A DNA stretch of 64,000 nt from Lethocerus indicus (taxonomy: Eukaryota > Arthropoda > Insecta > Hemiptera > Belostomatidae): positions 8,429,600-8,493,599 of the forward strand of contig JACDQD010000007.1 of NCBI GenBank assembly GCA_019843655.1. The letters are read 5' to 3'. Positions 24,201 through 37,100 of this stretch are shown piece by piece (the stretch's first letter is position 1; each line of letters starts with the position of its first letter). The notes beneath the pieces were generated by a model. The model had not been told where the DNA came from. It did not search any database and saw nothing but the letters and a program-made list of their open reading frames with translations. Both the position numbers and the translations under genes were made by a program.

Positions 24201-26480
24201 ACCCTTTATGATTACCAATAGCATCTGCTCAAAGAGAAATCATTTTAATATTTTTTTGTATGTACTTCATCTGAAGCTTCACTCAAAAGCAAATGAAAAA
24301 TAATAAGTAAATAAGTAATTTTAATCATGAGATGCTATTAGCAAACAAAAATGAAATAATAACAGAAGCAGTAAAAAGCAAGACTAAAATTATGAAACCA
24401 AATTTATATTATTTATGGCAAATAAGAAAACCAAAGTTAAATTTTTCTATTTACAATATATAATGTTAATATGAGGTAGAGTTTCCTGAAAACTAAACGT
24501 TACAATTAAATCATAGGAATAACTTACTAAGAAAAGCATATGACAAAATAAAAGCTTAACATACCATCATGACTGTGAATACTGTCAAGTACTTCATGTA
24601 GCCCTTTTCTGAGGCCTTCATTTTCCTCAATTACTTGCAGAAGCCTTTCATTGAGATCATTGCACTCTGTTATAATGCACATTATATTAGGATGCCATAA
24701 AATATATTATAATAATTATTATTTCATAAATAATATTAAATATGTTTCACCTTGGCATTCTTCTTTAGATTCTTCTAATTGATTGTCCGTTGATGGATCA
24801 CAACCCCCAACTTCTTGCTTTTCTTCTATCTCCTCCTTTATTTTTTCAATTTCCTTTTTCAGTTTTGTAACTTCTGCCCTTAGATCATAGTTCTAGGTAC
24901 AAAAATTAATGTTAAAAAGAAATATGCACACATATATGAACGCACAAAAACACATTTTCCATGAAATCACTGAATTAGCTAGACTTAATAATTAACCTAA
25001 AAAAATTACAAATTTCAAAGCAATACTTACCTGCATACTGAGATTGATAGCTGTTTGCTGATAGTGGTGAAGTTGTGTTCGTAATTCTGAACTATCAACA
25101 TTATTAACATCAGGTTCATCTTCATCCAATTGATTGTTTTGACTAAGGAGAAATCCCAATGCAAAGTTAAGAAATTAAAGTCTATGAATTCAATTTAATA
25201 AAACATCAGTATGAGGTAATAAGAATGTTATCATACCCAATTGTTTCATTTGATGATTTTAGATGAAGTTTATTTGTTTGCTCAACAAGCTTCAATATTT
25301 GTTTATCTCTTACTTTTACTTGAATTTTTAGATCTTTTATTTCATCTCTGGCCTCCTTTAAGCCATAGACCCCATCCTCATATTCTCGTAACTGTATTAT
25401 CAATTCAGTGGTCTGCAACGTTATCCCCAATGAAAAAGTTAAAATATTAATGATAATTTATCCATTTTCTGATATACATTAGTCATCAGTAACTAATATA
25501 TTAATAGCTCATAAATAATCCTCTCTGATAAAATTGCAATGAATTAATTATATTTGATTAAAAACAGTAAACTTAACTATAGTTAAAATGGTTGGAAAGT
25601 AAGCATTACCTCTTCTGCTCTTGCCTGAGCATCCTGTTCAGCATCATTCAGTTTATCCTCTAAGAAACTAATACGAGCGTATGCCTTTTCCAGGTCCTCT
25701 TTAAGTACATCTGCATTGCTCATACTTTCTTCTCCTGACTCTCTGGTAATCAATAAATAAAGATTTGGGATTTGAACATATTCTGTAGTGGGTAGTACAG
25801 GCTTAGGTTATAATATATACCATTCTCTTTGAACTTTATTACCTTGCTTCAGCTTTCTTCTTGAATTCCTGTAACAACTCTGTACTCTTTGTCAGGTCTT
25901 CTGTAGCTTGAACCAAATGGTCTTGGAGTTCTCCTATTTTTTCTTCTTGCTTTTCTAAAGACTAGTATTGTAATGTTTTCATGAGTTCACCAACATTTGG
26001 AATGGAGAAAAATTGTGTAAATAAAATGCAACAGAAATATTATTAATAGAAGGAAAATTCAAGCCACAACAGGTATACAAAACCCTGGGATCTTTGGTTT
26101 AGGGCTTGCTGGCACAAATTTTCTTTCAATTAAAATTTGTAACTGAGGTAAAGAACAAAAATTACAGACTCTTGTAAACTCAATAGCATTCAGGCATGTA
26201 TTTACACATTAATAATGTAATTATCTTATAGCTAAAACAGTTCAGTTATCAATTAATGATTAACTATTATTATGATAATTATTATAAGCTTAGTAAATAC
26301 TACACCAGAAAATAACAGACCTGAGCTAATAATCCATAATTGTTCATTTTGTAATTCATTGGTACAGAACTGGATTGTGCCTCATTGAGTTTAGATCTTA
26401 ATTCAGCCAGTTCATTATCCTTGGAAGACAATACTTCCTATGAATAAACAACAAAAACATAATCACCAAAAAAATACTAG

Positions 26481-26545
<65 letters not shown>

Positions 26546-28628
26546 GAGTATGCAAAACTCATAGATATCATCAAGAAAACATAAATATTTGATTTAAATA
26601 TTTAATTTGAAATATATTAAGTGAATGTACTTATAGCATTAATCTATTGTTCAAAATTACTTTAATATTTTTTTCAGGATATTAACTTCTCCATTAAATT
26701 GTCCTGAACTTGTCATTTCTATTTTGAAGTCCCTTCTACAATGATTGGAAAGGATTTCCTTGTTTTATTATTAAAATTACAACAGATGTTTTAAATATGC
26801 TCAAAAGTAAATGGCAATATATTACCTGCCATTTGGCAACTCTTGCTTCCAGAGCATCAATAAGTTCATCCAGTTGAGCGTCCTTATTTTTCCTCTCATT
26901 AACAAGTTCAGAGACTTGTGAAGTCAAACCCATATTTCTATCCTCCAGTTGGGTTATTTTTTCTGTGTTTCAACATTTTTTGTTATATGGATTGCACATT
27001 TTAAACATTAAGCATAACTACCAAAGCATTCAAGTACCTTGCAGTTCATAAGTTGATTGTCTCAAAGATATATTTTCCCCTGACAGTTTTGTCAAATTGG
27101 TGGTAGCTTCCGTCATTTCTTGCCTCACAGAATTCATTTTCAGTCTTAAAATTTCATTTTCTTTTTCAAGGCTCTACAAAATTCAAAACTAGTCTTACAT
27201 AAATTAGAATTAAGCTGATAATGGGGAGCACAAATTATCAGTTCAAAATAAGTACTCTGATGAATTCCAGACAAAATTACAGACTTCAATGTCAGACAGT
27301 AGCTGTAGGATGTGTTTGTTTTTAAGTTGGACAGTCTCTTTTAGTTGCTCAATATCTGCCAAGTCTTCATTTTCACCAGTAGGTATATTGGTCTGTTTCT
27401 CTTGCTGTATCAAGATGATTTCTCTCCGGAGCTCCTTCTTCTCTTTTTGTAGTTCACTAACTTCAGACAACAGCTATAAGCAGTTTAAACCATTAAAACC
27501 CTTAATAGTTCTGTTTCTATGTATTAGGAAAATGATCTTAATTTGCATAACACTACTTTTAATGTAACAGAACATTTAAAAGAAAAATATAATTTTAGTC
27601 TGGGTTATTACTATGTAGTAAGCAGAAATCTTCATCAAACCAGTTAGTGTAATGAAATAATAAACTGATAAATTACTTTTTCAACGTGTGATTTTTCATT
27701 AGCAAGCTCTCTTTCCTTATTGTGTAATTCTTCTTCCAACTGTTCTGTCTGTCTACCAGTTTTAGCAAGTTCCTCACGTATCTCATCAACACCTCCTGAA
27801 GTTCAAATGATTCAACATTGCTATTATAAAGCAAATTACATCATGTTATTTCGGAATTATTTAATATAATCCAACAAATACACAACAAAACTGGCATTAT
27901 TTAAATTAATTATGAATAAAAGGCATTAGGTTAACCTTCTGACAATTACTAGATCAAAATTTTCTTTATCCAAGAAATAAAGATCAAGTTAATATTACTG
28001 TTTCTGATTCTCAAATCTTTGGTTCAGATTTTCAAATGGTTGCAGATACTTAGAAACTAAATGAAAAATATCAAATATATTTTAAATGAGCAAGTAGTTG
28101 TGTTTATATTTTGAAAACATCACATATCTTAACAAATATCACATATTGCATCATATATCTCAGTAGCTAGAATTTACTCTGTTTATAAACACATAAATAC
28201 ATAAGAAACATAAGCTTCAAAGCAACACCTGTAATTCATTCACAATGGTTGAAATTCAACATTATTTCTTTACCATGAGTGGTTGTTAGAATGTCGAGGT
28301 CGGCCAACAGTGAATCTACCTTGAAAAAGATTTTATAGTGTTAACAAAGACAATAAAAACTTTGATATTAGTACAGATTAGGATACATTGTTATTATACA
28401 AGACACTTATCATAGTTCAAATTCCATGTTGATAAATTGACTTATCACCTGATCTCCTTTATATCTAAGTATTTCTTGTGAAACTTTAAATAAAGTTTCC
28501 AGTTTGTCTGGAGGTAAATCCGGTTCAAGATCTGCTAGCAAGAGGGTTTCATAAAAGTCTTCTTTCTCCTGGGCCGTCAGTTCACGAGTGGAGGCATCAA
28601 ACAATGGGTTCAAGTCGACTTGCACCAT
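18283..28628 (-). CDS. CEP290: CEP290, ciliary transition-zone coiled-coil protein, 31 exons
   Basis: Builds the Y-links of the ciliary transition zone and gates cilia entry. Exons (minus): 28449-28628, 28274-28319, 27677-27795, 27285-27473, 27038-27173, 26826-26962, 26321-26437, 25843-25961, 25610-25742, 25237-25412, 25031-25142, 24751-24892, 24565-24666, 24007-24172, 23657-23795, 23078-23580, 22448-22616, 22272-22370, 21786-21983, 21434-21588, 21162-21338, 20781-20874, 20505-20641, 20252-20375, 19711-19902, 19467-19581, 19335-19377, 19151-19255, 18882-19023, 18500-18630, 18283-18351. Product ~1488 aa, nearly all coiled coil. Orthology shows in YEDGVYGLKEARDEIKDLK (human YESGVYGLEDAVVEIK), ELKEKLLQ...SLQRRLKMSQG and DLEKVVVALKKVV. 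Human is 2479 aa; the middle and C-terminus are shorter here. The long exon 16 carries an acidic insert. Exon 25 misses one base near 19745: phase agrees with exon 26 only if it is restored. Confidence 0.93.
22126..22142. repeat. (AC)n microsatellite in a CEP290 intron
   Basis: Short AC run after ATATAC, between exons 18 and 19. Confidence 0.8.
23440..23530 (-). repeat. 18-nt coding tandem repeat in CEP290 exon 16
   Basis: Four to five copies of an 18-nt unit (GAGGAAAATGAAGAAATT on the minus strand) encode EENEEI repeats inside exon 16. The unit is a multiple of three, so copy number could vary without a frame change. Human CEP290 has no such acidic repeat that I recall. Confidence 0.85.
26485..26531. 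repeat. (TA)n microsatellite in CEP290 intron 6
   Basis: About 23 TA repeats with ATAC variants at the right edge, between exons 6 and 7. Confidence 0.95.
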
Positions 28629-30191
28629 TTTGCAGCGAGAAAAATTCAAAACTTTTTCAAACGGTCAATTTAAATTTGAAACCAGTGTACACTACCTCAT
28701 GACAATAGAAACTTGTTTGAAATTCAGGTTCCCCATGACAACTGGAAACGGTACAGTCCGCCTCAAAAGCCTAGGCTGGCTTAGTCCTATATACAGTATA
28801 ATGTATATTAAAAGTGTTCCACGTAACAAAAGTAGGCGTTATACAAATTAACAATGACAGTAATATATTACCGAATTAAAATATAATTACACACACCTCA
28901 TGTACGATGTATTAGATAACTTTTTATAATGTTATATCATTCAGTTTATTTTTATTGCCAAAACTTACAAAAGCATATAAGATATTAATTTCATTACCGT
29001 TTACCATAAAGTGACTAATAATCAAAGCTTATTGGATTGTATACAATGTTATCATTAAGATTTTACCTACATTGTGCGTACTGACTGTACTTTATGGCGC
29101 TCTCCATTCTGAACGATGTGTAAGATTTTCGTTGAAAAAAGGTACAAAGCACAAGACGACAGAACATATGTCTTCACCATGATAAATTATATCATCATAG
29201 TATTAGAGTAAGATGAACGAAATGCTTACTGAGCATGCTCACTGAGTAATATCAAAGTATCTGGCTGAGCTATGAATCATGCTACCGCCATCTTTAATTA
29301 GTTGATGATTTCCCCACCAGGTGTAGCAATCCACCTTGGCTTTACGTGGTTCTTTTAGGAAAGAAAAGTATTACTTTTCTCTTAAAAGGAGTACATTAAC
29401 AGAAGGACTTTCAAAAATATGCTTTCAAATTTATTTTTTAAAACTTATTAGCAAAAAGTTTCTTATTCTATCTATATTTATTTAGATATCATTGTAACAT
29501 CTTGAAAGAGTTTTTTGGCTGACAAATTATTTTTATGTTTACACAAGAAGGGAAAGCGTATTACAAATAGCATTTTGAGCATTGATTATTATTGATAATT
29601 AATCCAATCCTGCCCAACTTAGTTTTTAATACTTTAAATTTCTAATCTAATAGCTATTAGATGAGATAATTATTCAACATTATTTTCTAGTTTCTTATGG
29701 TTTGCAATAATAAAAACGAGGTTACTAATTTTACCAAGAGTAATGAAAAACAATCTGAATTACTCACGGTAATAATTTTAAGCTGCAACATAATTAGGGA
29801 ATAGTCTATTTTGATATTTTATACACTTGTTTTTTCATAATGGAGATCATCACACACATTGAATAAAAATTAACCAGTCTTGCCAACTGTGCAAATAATG
29901 ATCATTTTTATATTATTCTTTTTATATTCATTATCATTTCAGGAAAACCAATATCGTCATTAGTTCTACAGAAAAAACGAAGTAGCTACATAGACCTGGA
30001 ATGCTAGATAAGATCAAAAACTCAAGGAGTAATCAAGGATTACTTGAAAACATATTCCTTTAGACTGTCCAAATTTCGATTTATGAATCTAATATTTGGA
30101 GCAGCTGAAATTTACACCTGGTTTTTAATGGTCCAGGATCTTTAAGTTTGTAATACTTGTTTTATAATTTCGTTCATAGAAATTTCGAAGT
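28629..30191. other. Divergent intergenic region, CEP290 / CXorf65-like gene
   Basis: About 1.56 kb between two divergent start codons. It holds the CEP290 promoter with an X-box-like site (28728-28742). The rest is AT-rich with no supported exon; the stretch 29090-29340 is less AT-rich but has no coding signal I trust. Confidence 0.5.
28728..28742. promoter_or_regulatory. X-box-like RFX site upstream of CEP290
   Basis: GTTCCCCATGACAAC lies 100 bp upstream of the CEP290 ATG. RFX X-boxes have half-sites GTTNCC and GGNAAC with a 1-3 nt spacer. Here GTTCCC matches, the spacer is CAT and GACAAC has one mismatch. RFX factors drive ciliary genes across animals, and sites usually lie within a few hundred bp of the start, so position and target both fit. 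Confidence 0.5.
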
Positions 30192-31340
30192 ATGTTCATT
30201 AAAGTGAGGTACGGGGGTAAGTACAACTTATGATATTTCGATTTTGTAATTTTCGGAACCAATACTTAGTTATATTGTAGATATCGTGTGTTTCTGTCTC
30301 CTCTAGCTGATTTGGTCTTTTGCTAGGCCGGTTTCGGCTGCTCGCCATCTTCAGTAGCGGTGTTAGTCACTTTGGCACTTTGGATGGTTTTTGGGCATCC
30401 TCACTGCACTGTCACTGCCAATTGTACTGGGATTTTGTTAATCGGCTAATGTCTTTATCGGACTATCGGTCAAATATATATTTGATCATACAACTGGTCT
30501 GACTCAATTCAGTCACGCTACAATATTAGGTTCTGACTTCGAAATATATGACAGGAAACCTATCTGGTATTGTGTATTTACAATCATAAAATGTTTCCTG
30601 TTGATCCAAAATTTATTGAAAAAAGGTTTATACAGGCGTTCTACACTTAGAGGAGAATTTGGAGGTCTCCAGGTGCAAGTGCACCCAATGAACTAAAGTT
30701 CAAGTACAATTCACAGTTAAGCAAAACGGGTATTCTAAATGCTTAGTTGTCTTTTTTCTTCCAGACGACCAAACGATGTTCGTGAACCCTAATTGCTCTA
30801 TAAGATTAATTTATCAGTATATCAGATTAAAAGCCAACGTTCACGCTCAATGTAAGTACAATTCTCTGGTCGTTTGTCCAACGTGGAAGCGTGTTTTTCA
30901 CATTAATTACGGTAACACAGTAAAATACGGCAATTTTAATTTTTAAATTTTAGATGAACTCGATCTATGCGATGAAGGGGGATCTCTAAAGCGCATTTAT
31001 TCTTATCCTCCGACTGCATTCGGACTGGAATTTTTAACCCAAAGGGCCACTTATTTTTTAATTATACACGGCCGTAAGTAAATATCGAGGGTCTATTGCG
31101 CCTATTATTGGCGAGAATTGCTTTAGTAACTATAAATACTAATTAAAGCTAATAATAAATTAAGCTTTACTTTTAAACCATTCAGGTACGAACGACGGCG
31201 GCCTCACTAAACCATATCCGCTGCTGTCGAAGAGCAATAAGATCTACAAGGATATATTGTCCAAGTTAAGAAAGCCGTCGAGCAAACCGTGCACCAGAAA
31301 GAAGTCTCGAGATCGCTCTTCCAAGAAATGCAGTACTTAA
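30192..31340 (+). CDS. CXorf65/C22orf15-family protein, 4 exons, 128 aa
   Basis: Exons 30192-30216, 30765-30851, 30954-31073, 31186-31340, every junction GT-AG and in phase (387 nt). The protein starts MFIKVRYGDDQTMFVNPNCS, matching human CXorf65 ([20 protein letters not shown]), and continues with IRLIYQYIRLKA, YELDLCDEGGSLKRIYSY (human TIDLCDETGTMKLFFL) and FLTQRATYFLIIHGR (human FLTARSTYYVCKVERG). The C-terminal 50 residues are basic (KKSRDRSSKKCST end) and not conserved. The family has no established function; human members are expressed mainly in testis and ciliated tissue. The first coding exon is only 25 nt. Intron 1 holds a truncated TIR transposon. It is too finely split to show as an open frame. 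Confidence 0.9.
30276..30720 (-). mobile_element. Truncated copy of the minisatellite-bearing TIR element in intron 1
   Basis: Begins with the TIR TGTAGATATCGTGTGTTTCTG, runs through GCCGGTTTCGGCTGCTCGCC and TTCAGTAGCGGTGTTAGTCA, and follows the reverse complement of the right half of the full copy (59363 back to about 58990). It ends after a part of the 71-bp unit (GGAGGTCTCCAGGTGCAAG). The opposite TIR is missing. It fills most of the 548-bp intron. Confidence 0.85.
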
Positions 31341-34108
31341 TTTTTTTGGCAACCTTGATTTATATTAAACTACACTATTAAATGAATACTAAACGTTTAA
31401 AGAGTTTGTGTCTAGGGGGAGGAAGATATCGGGTATCAAGATGTTCGAAATATACATAAAATGGTACATTTTTATTAAACCAATACATTCACTATAATAC
31501 ATTTTAAAGCATTTCACAATCTCATTTTTTAGCAAGCTAGCAACCTCATAACAACCTCTTAGCGATTACGGTATCATTTGTTTTTTGTTTGATAAATATA
31601 ATTTATATAACAGGTTCAGATATTGCCGTCAGTTTCAACCAATTCTGGAAACCCAAAAGCAAGAAAAAGATTTTTCAATATATAGAACGCAGCGACACAT
31701 AAAATGCGCCCGCTTAAATATCACGTCAACAGTTGGTTTTTATACATATATAATTTTATTTTAAATTTATAATCAGATATATTATTATATACATCGCGAA
31801 TAAAAGCCATTATTATAATAATTGAAACTTTCTTCTGTGACAACGCGTATGACATAAGTGCAGCAATTGTACTTGAATTGTATTCCCACTTACGTTCTCA
31901 GTGGACTGAGAAAACGACTGCGACTTAATTATTTAAAACTAAAAGGTGATTACGCTTCATACGAGTACAATATAACAAAATCACTCTCTGTACGCGAGCA
32001 TAAAAATTTAAACGGTACCCTTACAAACGTGTTTATTGCTCGGAGATCGTTCGGTTTCCTCGTTGACGGTGAAATTTAAATCTAGAACGCGTCCTATTTT
32101 TGCTTTAATTGTTAATTGTATTTCTTCACCCTCGGTGTGACGCGGACGTGTTGCTGTAAAGAGGATTCCAAACTCCCTTTCGCTTTGAGGATAAAAATAT
32201 TTGTCCTTAGCGGCCCCCCTATCTAAGACAGGGAAGCGATTGTAATTTGAGTGTTAATTGTCCTGCGTTTGTCATTCCCGTTTCGTCTGTTCTGATCTGG
32301 TCACGGTTTCAGGTGATTACCTCCGAATCCGAGCGTCCCTATAGACGACGACTCGTCTTCGTCGTTGGTCGTAAATTTCGAGTCAAAATATAGACAAAAA
32401 TTTCAAAATGATATGCACATTTTTTTGTTTCCATATTCATTAGAATTAGAGGTGGAGCGCGTTATTTTTTTCAAAAGAGAAATGATTGCAGGCACTTTCT
32501 GTAAAAAATTTTACTTTTTTTTTAAATTTTATGACATTAGAAAACTGTACAAGTATCAGAATTGCATTTTGTGCCTGTTGCATTGCACCGATGATTTTTA
32601 TTTATATACCTTTTTTAAAATTTTGATTAACGTAAAAATACGATAGGCAAGAGCGGCGGGCTGGCCGCAAAATGACGGCCTCTGCAAATTGGCAAACTAC
32701 ATAAATGATCACGTCTCGTACAGTCCCAGTTCCCGCAGTCGTGCCTATCGTACCTACGCTGACCTATATAACAATAAAGAAAAATATAAAAATTATGGAC
32801 GTTAAATGTTAACAACCCCTTATTATCTACACGCTACTTTGCAAGGACTAGAACGGGTCCGCGACCAAAATTTATATACATTAAAGCCTAATATTTAAAT
32901 AAATTAGTGCTTTATTTATAAAAAACATGCAAAATATTGTTTATCCACCTGAAAGTGTACCGATATCATTTTTTTCGTCTTTTTTTGCATTATTTTTGTG
33001 TTGTGTGTTTTTATAACGACTACGCTGCTTGTTAAATTAGAGGAGGGCTAATTTAGTGCACATTTTAGAGGACTAGAGAGTTTTAAAATCAAATTGAAAG
33101 GAATCGAGGGATTCCTCCGATCGTTATTTACAAGCGAGTGGTAGAATATTTGTGTGTGTAATGACCCCGGCACTAACATCTTTTCCGAATCGGTTAACAT
33201 TCTATCGACTAAGCTGACCGTTCAATTAGCTGTCTTCTAATTTACAATTAAAATTACTTTCAAGTGGCGACAATTAATTTAAATTTAGCCAGTTCCATAA
33301 CGATATCGATTATTTTCCACTAACGGAATCGATTTGATAAAGATTCGGCGTTCAAAATCCCTCGCGCTGTGCCAGGAGTCATTACTCGTTCAAATAAAAG
33401 ACATTTCATTTTTTTTAAATCCAATGACTGCTCGTCCTTACAGATTATATATTATTAGCGGAGCGATTATAACGCGTCCCTATATTTGTACTAAACGACT
33501 AAACACGCTCGCAATGTATTTGTTGCAACTTGTTAAAATGCTTTGTTTCACGACAATACGATAAATCTCGGTGAGCGATCACACAAAAACAACAGCAAGG
33601 ACCTTCGACCGATCTCAAAGTCGCAAAAAGAAAAGTATCTTCATTTTGTACAGTTCCTTCTCACCAATATCACAAAACTTACAGAAAGCCGACGTTCAAA
33701 CTCAACGCGTCAATATTTAAACTTTACACCGAATCTAAACTACATGAATTAATCCGTACATATATACATATACATATATGTATATATATAAATTTGTCTA
33801 CTCGGAATAATTTTTGGATTCCGGCGACAGAAACATCGAAACTCGGGCCGGCAATATGTATACATCGAAAGGGGTGGCGATAGACATAGTTGGAATTTCA
33901 GCAGCGGTTTCGTACAGAACGAAGCGCGTCATCAGGAAAGCTTCCGCCCGATATTAAAAAATAGTTTTGTTCTTAATTTCTTATGTATATAATCGGTGTC
34001 AGTATGGAACTGTGTTTTGGGATGTGAGGCGAGGGGGGGGGGGGGGGTGGGGGGGTGGGTTGTGGGTGGTTGTTTTTGTGTTTTTTGTTTCCGTTCGTTT
34101 CGTCCGGC
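31341..34108. other. Region between convergent CXorf65-like and FSTL5 genes
   Basis: Probably a long FSTL5 3' UTR plus the end of the CXorf65-like gene (ATTAAA-type signal near 31376). Open frames on both strands (31858-32079, 32365-32646, 33334-33752) show no recognisable protein. A mid-GC block at 32640-32765 stands out from the AT-rich flanks and could be a conserved UTR element. Confidence 0.5.
34033..34066 (+). repeat. G-rich tract with G-quadruplex potential next to the FSTL5 stop
   Basis: Runs of 14, 7, 3 and 3 G separated by single T or TTGT on the plus strand satisfy the G3+N1-7 four-run pattern. On the FSTL5 mRNA strand it is C-rich and lies about 45-75 nt past the stop codon. Confidence 0.8.
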
Positions 34109-37100
34109 CTACTGTAGCCTCATCGTGACCCATACAACGGCCCTGGGGTGTACCAGGCCGCCAATCTCGCAGTTGACCGTGCGGCTCTCCCCGTTGACGA
34201 CGAACAGGGCCTCGTTGGCCGGCGTCACCATGAAGTGGCCGAACACGCCCGAGGCCTCGATCACGCGGTTCGGGTTGCCCCACTGGGCCAGCGACGGCTC
34301 CATAGCACGCCCAACGCCGGTGATCATCTCCACTTTGCCTGCAAACACGAATGACACTGTCAAACATGTCCGCACCGGATACTCTAGGCCGAACGGTGAA
34401 ATTATGACCGTTCGAACGTGAAGACACTCGACGACTAGCGGTTGTACGCGGAGAATTCTATTTTCGAACGCCTCGAGTTAACGAACAATATTAATAGGAC
34501 GTTAAAGAGGCTGTACCCTCGAGCTGCATAGCGTTAAAATTAGACGGGAAAATATACATTCTATCAGAGTGTTCTGAAGTTATTCACATTGACCAAACGT
34601 TGAAATTATTATTGACAATAAAATTATCTTAAAATAATACATATTCGATCGGTAGGAATGATATTGGGCAGTATAGGATAGGACCAGTTCACCGAGTGGG
34701 GACACGAGATAGGAAAAATGATTATCATACTTGAGCCCTTACCAGTGAGGAGATTCAGGAAGAGTATGTCTTCTTTGTCGACGGCGCTTGCGTACAGATC
34801 ATAACCGTGGGTTGTCTGCGAAGGGTAGAACGTGATGTCGCTGATGTTCAGCGTGGTTTTGACGTCGAACAAGAATTTCAATCCTGTTTCTATATTAAAA
34901 ACAACGAAGAATCAATTAGCGTAAAATAAATAGGAGAAATTAAAATAGGAGGCGTGACAGCTGTTTTCTAGGCCGAGTGTAAGTGATTCGGTGGATGTGC
35001 GAAAAATGAGAATGGCAGTTATTACCGGTGATCTGCTGTACGACGAGGGTGACTCCCAAGTTGGACCTGTCGATGGTGACGACGACCCTGCTGTTGGGGG
35101 AAACGTAGGGCCTGCCCTGCAGCTCCGGCTTCTGACCGATCACTGTATCGGTCAGAGCGTCCAAAACCAACTGACCGGTCGCCCTTCCCGTCACAGCTTC
35201 TTCGCACTCCAAGATCACTATCCCGTCTGAAGATCGGTACCAATTTCAATTTAATTTAAACTAAACAAACTAACATTTCTACAAACCGCTTTGGAGTTGT
35301 ACGAAATCAAACGGTAATAAATAAGAATCTGAGAATAAAATAAATCGATAATCTCAAAAGGGTTTGATCTAATATTATTGAAATATACTGACACAAAGCC
35401 GAAAACTGCATTGTCCTCGGTACGCAATTGTAAGGCGTTAGATCGATGCTCTTGACATATCTCATATTACCCAAATCCAGCTTGTACAGTCCGCGCTGGT
35501 TCGTGTGGCTCACGTATCCGTATTTGAAGCTGCGCGACATGTCCTGAAAATGACGACGGCCGAATTTCATGTTTGAAATTATCCGAAGAAACAAAATCCG
35601 AACAAATCCGTACGGTCATTTTTTCTAGTTCTAGCGTGATAGTTAAGGGACACAATAATAGAAATAGGATTTTTTATACAGTTCCTACACGATCATTTAG
35701 CGTGATTAATAGTAGTTTTTAAGCCATAATTATTAATAGAAAATAAATATTACGGCCCGTTTTGTTTTTATATAATATGGGAATATGATACCTGTACAGG
35801 TGGCATGAAAAGGTCCTTGACAAGGTCGAACTGGCCGTCAATAGGTTCCGGGTGTACAGTGTGGTGTTTCCTCTTCTGGGAAGCGTCCCTGATGACCTGG
35901 ATAGTCTTGACGCCCTGGTTGGACCTGCTCCTCCAGTTGAGCACCCACACCTGGTCCAGATGGGGCACGTAGTGCAGCGCCACTGGACGCTTGTCAGTCA
36001 CCACCACCTGTTTTCCCAACCGACCATTACATTCTTACTCGTCTACAAGTCGCATTGTTTCCCATAACGTCTTGTCCAAACGGTAGGACCATAACGAAGG
36101 AAATAATCAGTGGCCTAATGGGCAATATAGAAAGGAGTTTTGTGCAACGTTGTGCGCTGTGAAGGCCGCAAAACAATAAGGCGACATCCGAAGAGTTCGT
36201 CGTATTTTCTGTGCCCACTAGTTTTTCTGTACAACGACATTTCAACAGTTCAAACCAATTTCGTTAAACTAATTTGTGCAATAGCTGGGAAAATGACGGG
36301 AAGGGATTGAACGTTTACAGGCCTTGATACAGTAAGATAACTGAGCGGAAACATTTTCTTAAATGAAATTGAAACGACCGGAATTGAAGTATGCTATAAT
36401 AGCATTATTCTGCATTTATTCGAAAATAAAATTGGTGTATTTGTATTTTTAGAATGCAGAAATTCCATAAGCGTTGATACTGAAAGTCTACATGATTGAC
36501 CGTCAATTGCTATAATCTGTTGACTGGGATGAATGTCAGAGAGGTGCTTAGGTTTGTACTGTGCGACTATGATGATCAATCGCGATAATCTAGCGACACC
36601 TGAGGGTGGTGCGGAAATGTACTTAACTAAAGTTTGTTGGGTGCACTTGCACCAATAAACTAGCGCCCCCCTCAGTGTGTTGCGGAAATGTACTTAACTA
36701 AAGTTTGTTGGGTGCACTTGCACCAATAAACTAGCGCCCCCCTCAGTGTGTTGCGGAAATGTACTTAACTAAAGTTCGTTGGGTGCACTTGCACCAATAA
36801 ACTAGCGCCCCCCTCAGTGTGTTGCGGAAATGTACTTAACTAAAGTTCGTTGGGTGCACTTGCACCAATAAACTAGCGCCCCCCTCAGTGTGTTGCGGAA
36901 ATGTACTTAACTAAAGTTCGTTGGGTGCACTTGCACCAATAAACTAGCGCCCCCCTCAGTGTGTTGCGGAAATGTACTTAACTAAAGTTCGTTGGGTGCA
37001 CTTGCACCAATAAACTAGCGCCCCCCTCAGTGTGTTGCGGAAATGTACTTAACTAAAGTTCGTTGGGTGCACTTGCACCAATAAACTAGCGCCCCCCTCA

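Noticed and set aside
12089..28628. Operon or functional gene cluster of ciliary genes
   Set aside because: CFAP20 and CEP290 are separated by a rhodanese gene and have their own spacing; two ciliary genes in one window can be chance.
32627..32815. 62-codon minus-strand frame in a mid-GC block
   Set aside because: Probably within the FSTL5 3' UTR; basic, short and without homology that I can recognise.
33996..34427. Open frames over 140 codons on both strands
   Set aside because: Shadows of the GC-rich last FSTL5 exon; only the 34109-34338 minus frame has homology.
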